A stretch of 64,000 bases of DNA from Variovorax paradoxus B4. GTDB lineage: Bacteria > Pseudomonadota > Gammaproteobacteria > Burkholderiales > Burkholderiaceae_C. Made by a program: the position numbers and the translations under genes. Of this stretch, positions 12,819-22,145 are shown piece by piece. Positions within the stretch are counted from its first letter, which is position 1. Each line of letters starts with the position of its first letter. Location: positions 2,046,001 to 2,110,000 of the forward strand of contig NC_022247.1 in NCBI RefSeq assembly GCF_000463015.1, read 5' to 3'. Under the pieces are notes generated by a model. That model was not told where the DNA came from. It did no database searches and saw only the letters and a list, made by a program, of their open reading frames with translations.

Positions 12819-13678
12819 CAGGCCGCCCCTACTGTGGATTCGCCGCGCAGCCGCCGCCGCAGCTCGCCGACGTCGCCCGCGCCGAGGTAGGCGCGGATCA
12901 CCTCGGGGTCGGCCTGCACCTGCGCCGGCGTGCCCTGCGCGATCACCTGGCCGAAGTTGAGCACCACGACGTGGTCCGACAGGTCCATCACCATGCCCAT
13001 GTCGTGCTCGACCATCAGCACCGTGATGCCCCACTCGCGCCGCACGTCGAGAATGAAGCGCGCCATGTCCTCGGTCTCCTCGCGGTTCATGCCGGCCACG
13101 GGTTCGTCGAGCATCAGCACCTTCGGCTGCATGGCCAGTGCGCGCGCCATTTCCACGCGCTTCTGCAGGCCGTAGGGCAGGGCCGCGACCGAGGCGTGGC
13201 GGATGTGGTCGATCTCGAGGAAATCGATGATGCGTTCTTCCACGTCGCGCCGCAGCTCGGCTTCTTCGCGGCGCGCGCGGCCCAGGTAGAACAGCGCGTC
13301 GAACACGTTGGTCTTCAGGTGCGTGTGGCGGCCGAGCTTGATGTTGTCGAGCACCGTCATGCCGCGGAACAGCGCGATGTTCTGGAAGCTGCGCGCCAGG
13401 CCCAGCGCGGCGCGCTTCGGCGCAGGCAGGCGCGTGATGTCCTCGCCCTCGAACAGCACGCGGCCCTGCGCCGGCTTGTAGAAGCCCGAGATCGTGTTGA
13501 AGAGCGATGTCTTGCCCGCCCCGTTGGGACCGATCACTGCGGTGATCGAGCCGCGTGCCGCGCCGAAACCCACGTTCGTCAGCGCCTTCACACCGCCGAA
13601 CGCGAGCGTCAGCGCATCCACCTGCAGCACGGATGCGGCAGGGGCGGAGAGGTCGTCCCGTGGAGGATCGTCGGGCAT
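12818..13678 (-). CDS. livG: Branched-chain-type ABC transporter ATP-binding protein LivG
   Basis: A 286-residue ABC ATPase of the LivG type. Walker A is GPNGAGKT at about 50-57, Walker B is VLMLDEPVAGMN (LivG-style, followed by REETEDM), and the Q-loop and helical region carry the usual LARSFQNIALFRGMTV. The signature is degenerate (YGLQKRVEMARAL), which is normal for LivG. It is the promoter-proximal gene of the operon livG-livH-livM-binding protein-livF-ligase. The 138-base gap to the divergent tetR gene holds the likely promoters and operators. Confidence 0.92.
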   Translation of the reverse strand: MPDDPPRDDLSAPAASVLQVDALTLAFGGVKALTNVGFGAARGSITAVIGPNGAGKTSLFNTISGFYKPAQGRVLFEGEDITRLPAPKRAALGLARSFQNIALFRGMTVLDNIKLGRHTHLKTNVFDALFYLGRARREEAELRRDVEERIIDFLEIDHIRHASVAALPYGLQKRVEMARALAMQPKVLMLDEPVAGMNREETEDMARFILDVRREWGITVLMVEHDMGMVMDLSDHVVVLNFGQVIAQGTPAQVQADPEVIRAYLGAGDVGELRRRLRGESTVGAA

Positions 13679-13729
13679 TGCAGAAAAAGGGGAGTGCCGG
13701 GTCAGGGTTTGTGTCCAGGATCGGAAAAT

Positions 13730-13762
13730 CTACTGGTGCGTAAAATTCCTACTGACGGGTAA
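13730..13762. promoter_or_regulatory. Two tandem CTAC-N6-GTAA operator-like sites
   Basis: The gap between livG and the divergent tetR contains CTACTGGTGCGTAA (13730-13743) and CTACTGACGGGTAA (13749-13762). They share the outer CTAC and GTAA, are near-palindromic and stand 19 bases apart, about two helical turns. This is the expected position and form for a TetR-family operator controlling both directions. The assignment to the adjacent TetR is inferred. Confidence 0.5.
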
Positions 13763-13816
13763 TGTCACGGTTCGCCGCACGCCGCGGCATCAGGACTTTC
13801 CCGCCCTTACAAATCC

Positions 13817-14500
13817 ATGGCCCCTCCAGCCCTCAGCCCATCCATTCCTCCTTCTCCGTGGGAGCCTGCCGGCAGGCGCGCGCAGCAGCGCGAGGTCAAG
13901 CGCAACGCCGTGCTCCAGACGGCGGCGCAGCTTTTCAACGAGCGCGGCTTCCATGCCACGTCGCTCGACGACATTGCCGAGCGGCTCAACGTCAGCAAGC
14001 CCACGCTCTACTACTACGTCGAGAGCAAGGACCAGATCCTGCTGGAGTGCGTGAAGACCGCGCTCGACCTGATGCAGGCCGGCATCGGCGAGGTGCGCGC
14101 CGCGGGCGGCAGCGCCATCGACCAGCTCAAGGCCTGCATGCGCATCTATTCGGGCGTGGTCACGCAGGACTTCGGCATGTGCGTGATCCGCATCGGCGAA
14201 GACCCGCTGCCCGATCCGCTCAAGAAGGAACTGCGCCGCCTCAAGGCCGGCATCGACGGGCAGTTCCGTCGGCTCATCGAGGATGGCGTGGCCGAAGGCT
14301 CGCTCGCGCCCTGCGACCCGAAGATGGCCGCCTTCATGCTGGCCGGTGCGCTGAGCTGGATCGGCCGGTGGTACCGCCCCGACGGCGAGCTGACGCCCGA
14401 CCAGATCGCCGACCAGGGCATCGATCTGCTGTTGAATGGCGTGCTGCATCGCCCCGTCGCGGCGCGCCGCAAGCCTGCGGCGGCGAAAGCAAAGCGATGA
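13817..14500 (+). CDS. TetR/AcrR-family transcriptional regulator
   Basis: A 227-residue one-component repressor. The N-terminal helix-turn-helix covers about residues 24-70: [20 protein letters not shown], then [20 protein letters not shown]. The rest is an all-helical ligand domain (TetR_C). It lies divergent from the ABC-importer/ligase operon and 43 bases upstream of a thiolase gene on its own strand, so it most likely senses an acyl-CoA or the free acid and controls both. Two tandem near-palindromes stand upstream. The ligand is unknown. Confidence 0.88.
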   Translation: MAPPALSPSIPPSPWEPAGRRAQQREVKRNAVLQTAAQLFNERGFHATSLDDIAERLNVSKPTLYYYVESKDQILLECVKTALDLMQAGIGEVRAAGGSAIDQLKACMRIYSGVVTQDFGMCVIRIGEDPLPDPLKKELRRLKAGIDGQFRRLIEDGVAEGSLAPCDPKMAAFMLAGALSWIGRWYRPDGELTPDQIADQGIDLLLNGVLHRPVAARRKPAAAKAKR

Positions 14501-14543
14501 CCGGCCGCTCGATCCATTTTTTTCAATCCAGGAGATCCACACC

Positions 14544-15728
14544 ATGACAACACGCGACATCTTCGTGGTCGGCACCGCCCGCACCGCCATCGGTACCTTC
14601 GGCGGCGCGCTGAAGGACGTGCCCAACACGCAACTGGCCACCACCGCCGTCAAGGCCGCCCTCGAGCGCAGCGGCGTGGCGGCCGATGCCATCGGCCATG
14701 TGGTGATGGGCAACGTGATCCCGACCGACGTGAAGGACGCGTACCTCAGCCGCGTGGCCGCCATCGATGCGGGCTGCCCGATCGAGACGCCGGCCTTCAA
14801 CGTCAACCGCCTGTGCGGCTCGGGCCTGCAGGCCATCGTGTCGGCGGCGCAGGCCATTGCGCTGGGCGACTGCGACATCGCCATCGGCGGCGGCTCGGAG
14901 TCGATGAGCCGCGGCCCGTACTTCGACACCTCGGCGCGCTACGGCGCGCGCATGGGCGACGCGGTGCTGGTCGACTACATGCTGGGCATCCTGCACGACC
15001 CGTGGGAGAAGATCCACATGGGCATCACGGCCGAGAACGTGGCGGCGCGCTACGGCATCACGCGCGAGCAGATGGACGCACTGGCCGTGACCAGCCAGCA
15101 GCGCGCCGCCGCCGCCATTGCCGCAGGGCGCTTCAAGGCACAGATCGTTCCGGTCGAGGTGAAGACGCGCAAGGGCGTCGTGCTGTTCGACACCGACGAG
15201 CACGTGCGCGCCGACACCACCGTGGACACGCTCGCGCAGATGAAGCCGGCGTTCAAGAAGGACGGCCTCGTCACCGCCGGCAATGCCTCGGGCATCAACG
15301 ACGGCGCCGCCGCGGTGGTGCTCGCCAGCGGCGAGAGCGTCAAGGCGCGGGGCCTGAAGCCGCTCGCACGCCTGGTCGGCTATGCGCACGCCGGCGTCGA
15401 GCCCGCGTACATGGGCATCGGCCCGGTGCCGGCCACGCGCAAGGTGCTGGAGCGCACGGGCCTGAAGGTCGGCGACTTCGACGTGATCGAGTCGAACGAA
15501 GCGTTTGCGGCGCAGGCCTGTGCGGTCATCCAGGAGCTGGGTTTCGATCCGGCCAAGGTGAACCCGAACGGATCGGGCATTTCGCTGGGGCATCCGGTGG
15601 GCGCGACCGGCGCGATCATCACCACGAAAGCGATTGCCGAGCTGCACCGCACCGGCGGGCGCTATGCGCTGGTCACGATGTGCATCGGCGGCGGGCAGGG
15701 CATTGCCGCCGTCTTCGAGCGCGTTTGA
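14544..15728 (+). CDS. Acetyl-CoA acetyltransferase / 3-ketoacyl-CoA thiolase
   Basis: A 394-residue thiolase that cleaves 3-ketoacyl-CoA with CoA, or condenses two acetyl-CoA in the biosynthetic direction. Catalytic residues are visible: nucleophile Cys91 in NRLCGSGLQ, His350 in GHPVGATGA and Cys380 in CIGGGQG. AGGAG precedes the chosen ATG. It follows the TetR gene closely and is divergent from the acyl-CoA ligase operon, so a degradative role in the same pathway is the simplest reading. Length fits the tetrameric short-chain group. Confidence 0.93.
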   Translation: MTTRDIFVVGTARTAIGTFGGALKDVPNTQLATTAVKAALERSGVAADAIGHVVMGNVIPTDVKDAYLSRVAAIDAGCPIETPAFNVNRLCGSGLQAIVSAAQAIALGDCDIAIGGGSESMSRGPYFDTSARYGARMGDAVLVDYMLGILHDPWEKIHMGITAENVAARYGITREQMDALAVTSQQRAAAAIAAGRFKAQIVPVEVKTRKGVVLFDTDEHVRADTTVDTLAQMKPAFKKDGLVTAGNASGINDGAAAVVLASGESVKARGLKPLARLVGYAHAGVEPAYMGIGPVPATRKVLERTGLKVGDFDVIESNEAFAAQACAVIQELGFDPAKVNPNGSGISLGHPVGATGAIITTKAIAELHRTGGRYALVTMCIGGGQGIAAVFERV

Positions 15729-15744
15729 AGGCACACTTGCGGGC

Positions 15745-16152
15745 ATGCTCCGCGCCCCCATTCAGATCGACCCCGACGACGTCGAGTTCAGCGCCATCCG
15801 CGCGCAGGGTGCGGGCGGCCAGAACGTCAACAAGGTGTCGAGCGCGGTGCACCTGCGCTACGACATCCACGCGAGCTCGCTGCCTGCCGACGTGAAGGAG
15901 CGGATGCTCGCGCTGCGCGACAGCCGCATCACGCAGGAAGGCGTCTTCGTGCTCAAGGCGCAGCAGCACCGCACGCAGGAGATGAACCGCGCCGACGCGC
16001 TCGCGCGCCTGCAGGCGGTGGTCGACAGCGTGGCCACGCCGCCGCGCGTGCGGCGCGCCACCAAGCCGACCTACGGTTCGAAGCAGCGCCGGCTCGAAGG
16101 CAAGAGCCAGCGCTCGCAGATCAAGAACCTGCGCGGACCGGTGCGGGACTGA
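15745..16152 (+). CDS. arfB: Alternative ribosome-rescue factor / peptidyl-tRNA hydrolase ArfB
   Basis: A 135-residue YaeJ/ArfB protein that enters ribosomes stalled without a stop codon and hydrolyses the peptidyl-tRNA. The catalytic GGQ sits at residues 24-26 in GAGGQNVNKVSS. The C-terminal tail is lysine/arginine-rich (KQRRLEGKSQRSQIK), the part that binds the empty mRNA channel. Length matches the family and excludes a full release factor. The last 32 bases overlap the 3' end of the convergent membrane-protein gene. Confidence 0.93.
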   Translation: MLRAPIQIDPDDVEFSAIRAQGAGGQNVNKVSSAVHLRYDIHASSLPADVKERMLALRDSRITQEGVFVLKAQQHRTQEMNRADALARLQAVVDSVATPPRVRRATKPTYGSKQRRLEGKSQRSQIKNLRGPVRD

Positions 16153-16651
16153 CCGGCTTGCCGCCGCGCAGCCGCTTGATCTGCAGCGTCACGCCGACCA
16201 GATACAGCACGCCGAGCACCGCGGTGATCGCCTTGAGTTCGGGCGCATCCGCATTGGGCAGCAGCGGCGCGCCCAGCGGCAGGCGGGTCAGGGTTTCGGT
16301 GAAGGCCGGAATCCAGTGGAACAGGAAGCTGGCCGAGAAGGCCACGGCTTCGACGTAGCGCGAGGCCTGGCCGAAGAAGGCGCCGCGGCCGGCGGCTGCA
16401 CCCATGGCCAGCGCCGCGAGCGTCAGGATGCCCAGCGCATGCGGCTTGCCGAAGCCGCCGTGCTGGAAGATGCCGAAGCCGGTCAGGCAGGTCAGCACGG
16501 TGGTCCATACGAAGGCCCGGCCCCAGCCGGTGCGCAGCGTGATTTCCCTGTAGCGGAACAGGGCGATCAGCCCCGCGATCACGGCGATCAGGCTGATCGC
16601 CGTGTGGACAATGCCAAGGGACGTGAGTCCCAGCCATCCTGTTGCAGCCAT
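16121..16651 (-). CDS. Hypothetical multi-pass membrane protein
   Basis: A 176-residue protein with about four to five hydrophobic helices: GIVHTAISLIAVIAGLIALF near the N-terminus, then WTTVLTCLTGFGIFQHGGF, ALGILTLAALAMGAAA, a histidine-containing AFSASFLFHWIPAFTE and a C-terminal VLGVLYLVGVTLQI. Histidines in two helices are reminiscent of small haem or DUF2306-type membrane proteins, but I cannot assign a family. It ends inside arfB on the opposite strand and is divergent from the DUF3299 lipoprotein gene. Confidence 0.7.
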   Translation of the reverse strand: MAATGWLGLTSLGIVHTAISLIAVIAGLIALFRYREITLRTGWGRAFVWTTVLTCLTGFGIFQHGGFGKPHALGILTLAALAMGAAAGRGAFFGQASRYVEAVAFSASFLFHWIPAFTETLTRLPLGAPLLPNADAPELKAITAVLGVLYLVGVTLQIKRLRGGKPVSPAPVRAGS

Positions 16652-16764
16652 GCGGACCTCCTCGGAGTCGTGGTGGCGCGATTCTGGCCGGGCACGGGCA
16701 ATTTGTCTTCACCGTTCAGCCCCCGCTAAGCTGGCGGACACGGGCCGCAAGCACAATAGGAGCC

Positions 16765-17334
16765 ATGAGAGCCTTCTTCCGCCGCGCCTTGCCGGCTTTC
16801 CTGCTTGCGCTGGGCGTGGCTGCCCTGGCGGGCTGCGGGCCGGCCGCCGACAGCAGCCCGGTGTCCGCGGGCGCCGTGCAGGAACTCAAGTGGGACGAGC
16901 TCGTTCCCAAGAACTGGGACCCGACCCAGCGCTACCGCAACCTCAGCCTGGAGGCGCTGCGCGACAACGATCCGCGCGCGATCCAGATGCTCGACGAGAT
17001 GCGCGCCGTCTGGGACAACGCGCCGGTCAACGTGGCGCTCGACGGCACGGCCGCACGCCTGTCGGGTTTCGTCGTTCCGCTCGACAACACGCAGGACGGC
17101 ATCCGCGAGTTCCTGCTGGTGCCGTACTTCGGCGCCTGCATCCACACCCCGCCGCCGCCCGCCAACCAGATCGTGCACGTGGTCGCGGCCGATACCGTGA
17201 AGGGCCTGCATGCGATGGACACGGTGCGCGTGAGCGGGCTGCTGAAGGCGGCGCGCTACTCCTCGGTGGACATGGGCGTGAGCGGCTACGAGATCAAGTC
17301 GGCCTCGGTCGAGCCTTTTGTCGCGGCGCACTGA
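16765..17334 (+). CDS. DUF3299-type lipoprotein
   Basis: A 189-residue exported lipoprotein. Its signal peptide ends in the lipobox LAGC (Cys24 lipidated). The body carries the DUF3299 features KWDELVPKNWD, LSGFVVPLD and FLLVPYFGACIHTPPPPANQ, a small OB-like fold with a conserved cysteine and histidine. DUF3299 proteins often sit beside metal or ABC lipoprotein-export genes and may bind metal, but no function is established. The neighbours give no further help: a membrane protein is divergent and a LysR gene convergent, 6 bases away. Confidence 0.82.
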   Translation: MRAFFRRALPAFLLALGVAALAGCGPAADSSPVSAGAVQELKWDELVPKNWDPTQRYRNLSLEALRDNDPRAIQMLDEMRAVWDNAPVNVALDGTAARLSGFVVPLDNTQDGIREFLLVPYFGACIHTPPPPANQIVHVVAADTVKGLHAMDTVRVSGLLKAARYSSVDMGVSGYEIKSASVEPFVAAH

Positions 17335-17340
17335 TCTTCT

Positions 17341-18225
17341 TCAGGCCATGCGCTGCGTGAGGAAATCGAGGAACGAGGTGATCCGCGCCGACAGCTGCGT
17401 GTTGCGGTAGTACACCGCGTTGACCGGCTGGCGCACGTCGACCGTCTCCCTGGCCAGCAGCTGCACCAGCGCGCCGCTCGCACGGTCGGCGCCGGTCATG
17501 AAGTCCGACAGGCAGACGATGCCCACGCCGGCCAGCGCCAGCTGGCGCAGCGTTTCGCCGCTCGACGCGGCGAGCGTGGGCGCAATGGGCCACTCGTCGC
17601 CGTGCACGCCGCGCAAGGGCCAGCGATTGAGCGATTCGGGTTGCGTGAAACCCAGCAGCGCATGGCCGGCGAGGTCGGCCACCTTGCGCGGCTTGCCGTG
17701 CGCTTCCAGATAGCCCGGGCTTGCAAGCACGCGCAGCCTGTGGGTGCCGAGCGGGCGTGCGTGCAGCGTGGAGTCGCGCAGCGGTCCGATGCGGATCGCG
17801 ATGTCGGTGCGGCGCTCCAGCAGGTCGATGGGCAGGTCGTCGGTGTCGAGCTCGAGGCTGATCTGCGGAAAGAGCCGCCGGAACTCGGGCACCAGCGGCA
17901 CGATGGCATGCAGCATGAAAGGCGAGGCCGCGTTCACGCGCAGGCGCCCGGCGGGCTGCTGGCGCCGCGCGGCAAGCTGCTCTTCCGCGTCGTCGATGGC
18001 GTCGAGGATGGCCCGCGTGCGCAGCAGGAAGGCCGCGCCTTCCTCGGTGAGCTCGAGCCGCCGCGTGGTCCGCCGCAGCAGCGTGGTCTCGAGCTTCTGC
18101 TCGAGCCGGCTCAGGGCGCGGCTGATGCCCGACACCGTCTGCGAGAGCTGCTCGGCCGCCGCCGTGATCGAGCCGGTGTCCACCACGGTGCGGAACGCGA
18201 CCAGTTCTTCGATGGTGGTCTTCAT
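17341..18225 (-). CDS. LysR-family transcriptional regulator
   Basis: A 294-residue LysR-type regulator: N-terminal winged helix (MKTTIEELVAFRTVVDTGS, then TVSGISRALSRLEQKLET) and a two-lobed effector domain from about residue 90. It lies 23 bases downstream of the SulP transporter on the same strand, not divergent from an obvious target, so its regulon is unclear. A much longer open frame extends through the transporter gene on the same strand but in a different frame; the ATG here is the true start. Confidence 0.9.
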   Translation of the reverse strand: MKTTIEELVAFRTVVDTGSITAAAEQLSQTVSGISRALSRLEQKLETTLLRRTTRRLELTEEGAAFLLRTRAILDAIDDAEEQLAARRQQPAGRLRVNAASPFMLHAIVPLVPEFRRLFPQISLELDTDDLPIDLLERRTDIAIRIGPLRDSTLHARPLGTHRLRVLASPGYLEAHGKPRKVADLAGHALLGFTQPESLNRWPLRGVHGDEWPIAPTLAASSGETLRQLALAGVGIVCLSDFMTGADRASGALVQLLARETVDVRQPVNAVYYRNTQLSARITSFLDFLTQRMA

Positions 18226-18248
18226 GGCGCAGCGCTTGCGGCGTTCGT

Positions 18249-19988
18249 TCAGCTGCCGGCGTCGCTCTGGGACATTGGCAGCGACGGCGCATCGACCCGA
18301 TGCGTCAGCGCCGCCAGCGCTTCGCCGTCGGTACGGTAGCTGAAGAGCATCGGCCCCGGTGCGAGCAGGCCGGCGCGCTCCAGCACCTGCATGGCCGGCA
18401 GCTTCAGGCCGCTCAGGTGCAGGCGGATGCCCTTGGCCTCCATCATCCGGCGGATCGAGCCGAACACTTCGGCACCCGTGATGTCGATGCGGTTGATGGG
18501 TTGCGCAAAGAGGCACACGTCGGTGAGTTCGGGCCGCTCGGCCAGTGCCACGGTGAGCGCGCGTTCGAGCGTGGAGGCCGAGGCGAAGTCCAGCTCGGCA
18601 TCCATGCGCAGCGCGTAGAGCTGCGGCGCCAGCGGCGGCAGCTTCCAGAGGTTGCGGTCGCGCAGGCTGCCGTCGGGGTGCAGGCCCACTTCGATGATGC
18701 GCGGATGCAGGTGGCGGTACATGTAGTGCGCCAGGCTCGCGAGCAGGCCGCCCAGCACGCCCCAGTAGATGCTCGGCGCCGTGGCAATGGTCAGCGCGAA
18801 GGTTCCGAGGGAAATGCCCGCTTCGATGCGCGACACGCGCCAGAGCGCAATGAAACTCGCCGGCTTGACCAGCCCCAGAATGGCCGTGACCACCACCGCT
18901 GCCAGGACGGCCTGCGGCACGTGATAGAGCAGTGGCATCAGCCACAGCAGCGCACCGGCCACCACCACCACGCTGGACAGCGTGGCCCAGCCGGTCTGGG
19001 CGCCCGCATACAGCGTGATGGCCGAGCGCGAGAACGACGAACTGGTGGGAAAGGCGCCCGAGAAACCCGAGGCCAGCTTGGCCAGGCCCTGGCCGATCAG
19101 GTCCTGGTTCTCGTTCCAGAGCGTGCCGGCGCGCGCGTTGTCGACCTTGGCGCTCGAGGCGGTTTCGAGAAAACTCACCAGCGTGATCATCAGTGCCGGC
19201 AGCACCAGCGCGCTGAACGTGTGCAAAGGCAGCAGGCCCGGCCAGTAGAAGGAGGGCAGGCCCGAGGGCAGGCTGCCCACCACGGCCCCGCCGCGCAATG
19301 CGTAGTTGAGGCTCCAGCTGATGGCCGCGGCGCCCGCCACCAGCGCCATCGTGGTCGGGAAGCGCGGCACCAGCCGCTTGCCGAGCCACAGCACGGCGAT
19401 GCTGCCCAGCCCGAAGGCAATGGCGACCAGATCCGGCGGCGGCCCGCCCTGCAGCACCTGGGGAAGGGTGCGCCCCGTGAAGCCGAGCAGCGCCGGCAGC
19501 TGCGAAATGGCGATCAGCACCGCCGCGCCCTGCGTGAAGCCGATGAGCACCGGCGAGTTGACCAGCCGCAGCAGCCAGCCGAAGCGCCCGGCGCCCAGCA
19601 CGATCTGGATCGTGCCCGACATCAACGTGAGCCACACGGCCATTTCCACCCATTCGGCGCTGCCGGGCACGGCCAGCGGCGCGAGCGATGCGCCCACCAG
19701 CAGGCTGGTGAGCGCCGTGGGCCCGACCGACAGCCGCTGCGACGAGCTGAAGAGCACCGCGATGAGCGCCGGGAACAGCGCCGCGTACACGCCGGTGACC
19801 AGCGGCATGCCCGCCAGCGCCGCGTAGGCCACGCCTTGCGGAATGACCATCAGCGCCACCGTGATGCCCGCCATCGCCTCGTTGCGCAGCAGCGCCGCGG
19901 AAGGACGGGGCCATGCAAGACATGGAACCCAGCGTGCGATGCGCTGGCGCAGGGAGGAAGAGGAGGAGGTGGTGGCTGCCGGATTCAT
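18249..19988 (-). CDS. SulP/SLC26-family anion transporter with STAS domain
   Basis: A 579-residue inner-membrane transporter. The N-terminal half has 10-14 hydrophobic segments with the SulP signature GITVALMVIPQGVAYAALAG near residues 40-60. A cytoplasmic STAS domain occupies about residues 445-560 (VCLFAQPINRIDITGAEVF resembles the STAS phosphoserine-type loop). The family carries sulfate, bicarbonate, fumarate or other anions, and the substrate cannot be decided. It stands upstream of a LysR gene on the same strand. Confidence 0.9.
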   Translation of the reverse strand: MNPAATTSSSSSLRQRIARWVPCLAWPRPSAALLRNEAMAGITVALMVIPQGVAYAALAGMPLVTGVYAALFPALIAVLFSSSQRLSVGPTALTSLLVGASLAPLAVPGSAEWVEMAVWLTLMSGTIQIVLGAGRFGWLLRLVNSPVLIGFTQGAAVLIAISQLPALLGFTGRTLPQVLQGGPPPDLVAIAFGLGSIAVLWLGKRLVPRFPTTMALVAGAAAISWSLNYALRGGAVVGSLPSGLPSFYWPGLLPLHTFSALVLPALMITLVSFLETASSAKVDNARAGTLWNENQDLIGQGLAKLASGFSGAFPTSSSFSRSAITLYAGAQTGWATLSSVVVVAGALLWLMPLLYHVPQAVLAAVVVTAILGLVKPASFIALWRVSRIEAGISLGTFALTIATAPSIYWGVLGGLLASLAHYMYRHLHPRIIEVGLHPDGSLRDRNLWKLPPLAPQLYALRMDAELDFASASTLERALTVALAERPELTDVCLFAQPINRIDITGAEVFGSIRRMMEAKGIRLHLSGLKLPAMQVLERAGLLAPGPMLFSYRTDGEALAALTHRVDAPSLPMSQSDAGS

Positions 19989-20110
19989 GGATGGGGGGTG
20001 GCTTGCTGGCGATTTTCCTGCGCCACCGCAGGCGGTAACTTACGCGGCCGGTCGTGGAATGCCGAGGAAGCAGTGATGACGATGACGGGCCGCGGGCATG
20101 GGGAGGGTAC

Positions 20111-20533
20111 CTAGACCAGCGAACTCGCGTTCTTGAGGACGTAGTCGCAGGCCTTCTCCTTCACCTTCGAGGAGAGCATCTTGAGGTTCAGCGTCTTGCC
20201 GTCGCCGCCCTTGAGCAGCCCCTTGGCGCCGCTCGCGAAGCCGGTTTCCTGCTGCTTCTGGCCGGTGATCTTGGCCATCAGCTTGTCCTTCACCGAGGCC
20301 GCATCGCCGCCGAGGTAGTTGTTCTTGACGCAGTATTGCAGCACGCCGGCCGCATTGCCCATGGTGCTGGAGCCGATCGCGGGCATCTTGAAGCCGAGGT
20401 TCTCGCCGAGCGCGGAGCCGCTGCCGGAGGAGCCCATCTGGTCCTTGAGCTTGCCGAGCAGGTCCGACTGGGCCGAGGCCGAGACGCTGGCCGCAACCAG
20501 CGCGATGGAAATCAGTGCGGTGCGAAAACGCAT
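20111..20533 (-). CDS. DUF2501 (YjjA-like) periplasmic protein
   Basis: A 140-residue secreted protein with a clean signal peptide (MRFRTALISIALVAASVSASA, cleaved before QSDLLG) and a small helical body rich in glycine and lysine, including VLQYCVKNNYLGGDAASVKD and a second cysteine near the C-terminus (KEKACDYV). The pattern matches DUF2501/YjjA, whose role is not established. GGAG lies 9 bases before the ATG. It follows the ketosynthase gene on the same strand with a 71-base gap. Confidence 0.8.
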   Translation of the reverse strand: MRFRTALISIALVAASVSASAQSDLLGKLKDQMGSSGSGSALGENLGFKMPAIGSSTMGNAAGVLQYCVKNNYLGGDAASVKDKLMAKITGQKQQETGFASGAKGLLKGGDGKTLNLKMLSSKVKEKACDYVLKNASSLV

Positions 20534-20604
20534 GATGACGAACTCCCGTCTGTAGAGGTGAATGAAGATTCCATCGTCAGCATACCCCCGACGGAACCCC
20601 GGTT

Positions 20605-21813
20605 TCACGAGCGGCGGAAGAGCAGCACGGAATTCGTTCCGCCGAATGCGAAGGAGTTGCTCATGGCCGCTTCGATGGTTGGCGCACTCGTGTCGTGCTG
20701 CGTCACGAGGTTCAGGCTGCAGGCCGGATCGACTTCGCTGCAGTTCGCATTCGGCGGCAACTGGCGGTGGTGCAGCGCAAATACCGTGACCAGCGCCTCG
20801 ATGGCGCCCGCGGCCCCGAGCATGTGGCCGTGCAGGGCCTTGGTGGAACTGACGCGCAGGCTGTCGAGATCGGCACCCCACACATCGGCCAGTGCGTTGC
20901 GCTCGACCACGTCGCCGATGCGCGTGGCCGTGCCGTGCGCGTTGCAGTAGCCCACGTCGCGCGGCGCGAGGCCGGCCTGCCGCAGGGCCTGGCGCAGCGC
21001 GCGCGCCTGGCCCGGAGCATCCGGCTTGGTGAGATGGGTGGCATCGCTGCTCAGGCCCCAGCCGGCCAGCGTGGCATAGCTGCGGGCGCCGCGGCCGCGC
21101 GCGCGCTCGGCGGATTCGAGCACCAGGAAGGCCGCGCCTTCGCCCAGCGCGAAGCCGCTGCGGTCGGTGGCAAAGGGCCGCACCGCGCCGGCCGCCTCGC
21201 CGGGCTGGAAGGTGGCCAGGGTCTGCATGGCCTGCCAGGCCAGCACCACGCCCGGCACGATCAGCGCTTCGCTGCCGCCGGCAATGGCCATGTCGACTTC
21301 GCCGCGCCGGATGGCCTTGGCGGCTTCGGCAATGGCCACCGACGACGAGGCGCAGGCGACCGAATAGGTCAGCACCGGTCCCTGCACGCCCTGGCGCATG
21401 GCCACGTGGGCGGCGGGCGCGTTGGGCATGAAGGCGGGAATCGTGAGCGGCGACACCCGCCCGTTGCCGCGGTAGGCGGCCTCCAGCGCCGCGGCGCCGC
21501 CCATGCCGCAGCCGGCATAGACGCCCACGCGTTCGGGATCGGCATCGTTCGCGGCAAGGCCCGCATCGCGCAGCGCGAGGTCGGCGGCGGCCACCGCGAG
21601 CTGGCTCACGCGGTCGACGCCGGCGAGCTGCAGCTTGGTGAACCAGCGTGTTTCGTCGAAGGCCGCCATGGCTGCGGCGGCGGGCTTGGGCAGCTCGGGA
21701 AAGACCGGCCGGATGGCCGATCGGCCGTCGAGCAGGGCCTGGAACAGCGCGCCGGGCTCGTCGCCGTGCGGCGCCACGACGCCCAGTCCGGTGACGCAGA
21801 CCTCGTGCTTCAC
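20605..21813 (-). CDS. Beta-ketoacyl-ACP synthase, FabF/KAS II-like
   Basis: A 402-residue condensing enzyme that would extend an acyl chain on an acyl carrier protein. The Cys-His-His triad is visible: Cys154 in VACASSSVA, His293 in CNAHGTATR and His330 in STKALHGHMLGAAG, with Lys325. GTG start, overlapping the ACP stop as GTGA, so the two are translationally coupled. It is too divergent at the N-terminus (VKHEVCVTGLGVVAPHGDE) to be assumed the housekeeping FabF, and the usual fabD-fabG-acpP neighbours are absent. A dedicated role with the adjacent ACP and PAP2 protein is inferred. Confidence 0.9.
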   Translation of the reverse strand: MKHEVCVTGLGVVAPHGDEPGALFQALLDGRSAIRPVFPELPKPAAAAMAAFDETRWFTKLQLAGVDRVSQLAVAAADLALRDAGLAANDADPERVGVYAGCGMGGAAALEAAYRGNGRVSPLTIPAFMPNAPAAHVAMRQGVQGPVLTYSVACASSSVAIAEAAKAIRRGEVDMAIAGGSEALIVPGVVLAWQAMQTLATFQPGEAAGAVRPFATDRSGFALGEGAAFLVLESAERARGRGARSYATLAGWGLSSDATHLTKPDAPGQARALRQALRQAGLAPRDVGYCNAHGTATRIGDVVERNALADVWGADLDSLRVSSTKALHGHMLGAAGAIEALVTVFALHHRQLPPNANCSEVDPACSLNLVTQHDTSAPTIEAAMSNSFAFGGTNSVLLFRRS

Positions 21814-22052
21814 GCTGTCTTCGCGGCCCTGACCTTGTCGACCAGCACCGCCAGTTCGTTCAGGGTGTCGATGTTGGCGTCTTCGTCGGGCATGGTGATG
21901 CCGAAGTGGTCTTCGATGGCAAACAGGAACTCGGCCAATGCCAGCGAGTCGAGCCCGCCGGTTTCGCGCATCGATGCGTTGGGGTCGAGTTTCGACGGTT
22001 CGATACCGTACTTCTCGTGGATCAGGTCCTGCAATTCCTTCAGCGAACTCAT
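21810..22052 (-). CDS. Acyl carrier protein
   Basis: An 80-residue four-helix acyl carrier protein. The phosphopantetheine attachment serine is Ser36 in GGLDSLALAEF; residues around it (aspartate before, leucine after) match the DSL motif. It is acidic, as expected. It overlaps the ketosynthase start by 4 bases. The sequence differs from the standard AcpP (no ADSLDTVELV), so it is likely a specialised carrier serving the neighbouring ketosynthase. Confidence 0.9.
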   Translation of the reverse strand: MSSLKELQDLIHEKYGIEPSKLDPNASMRETGGLDSLALAEFLFAIEDHFGITMPDEDANIDTLNELAVLVDKVRAAKTA

Positions 22053-22145
22053 CGTGCGATGCCTGTTGTCGTGTGCCAGCCGCTGATCGATCGCCGCCCC
22101 CGGGGCGCTGCGTGGGATCGACCCCTTCCTCGCTCGGCTTGTGGG

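Noticed and set aside
14436..14543. Longer thiolase start inside the tetR gene
   Set aside because: AGGAG sits just before the ATG of MTTRDIF and the upstream residues resemble no thiolase.
17341..19923. 860-residue frame joining LysR with the region of the SulP gene
   Set aside because: Only the part from 18225 downward is LysR; the rest is the SulP gene read in another frame.
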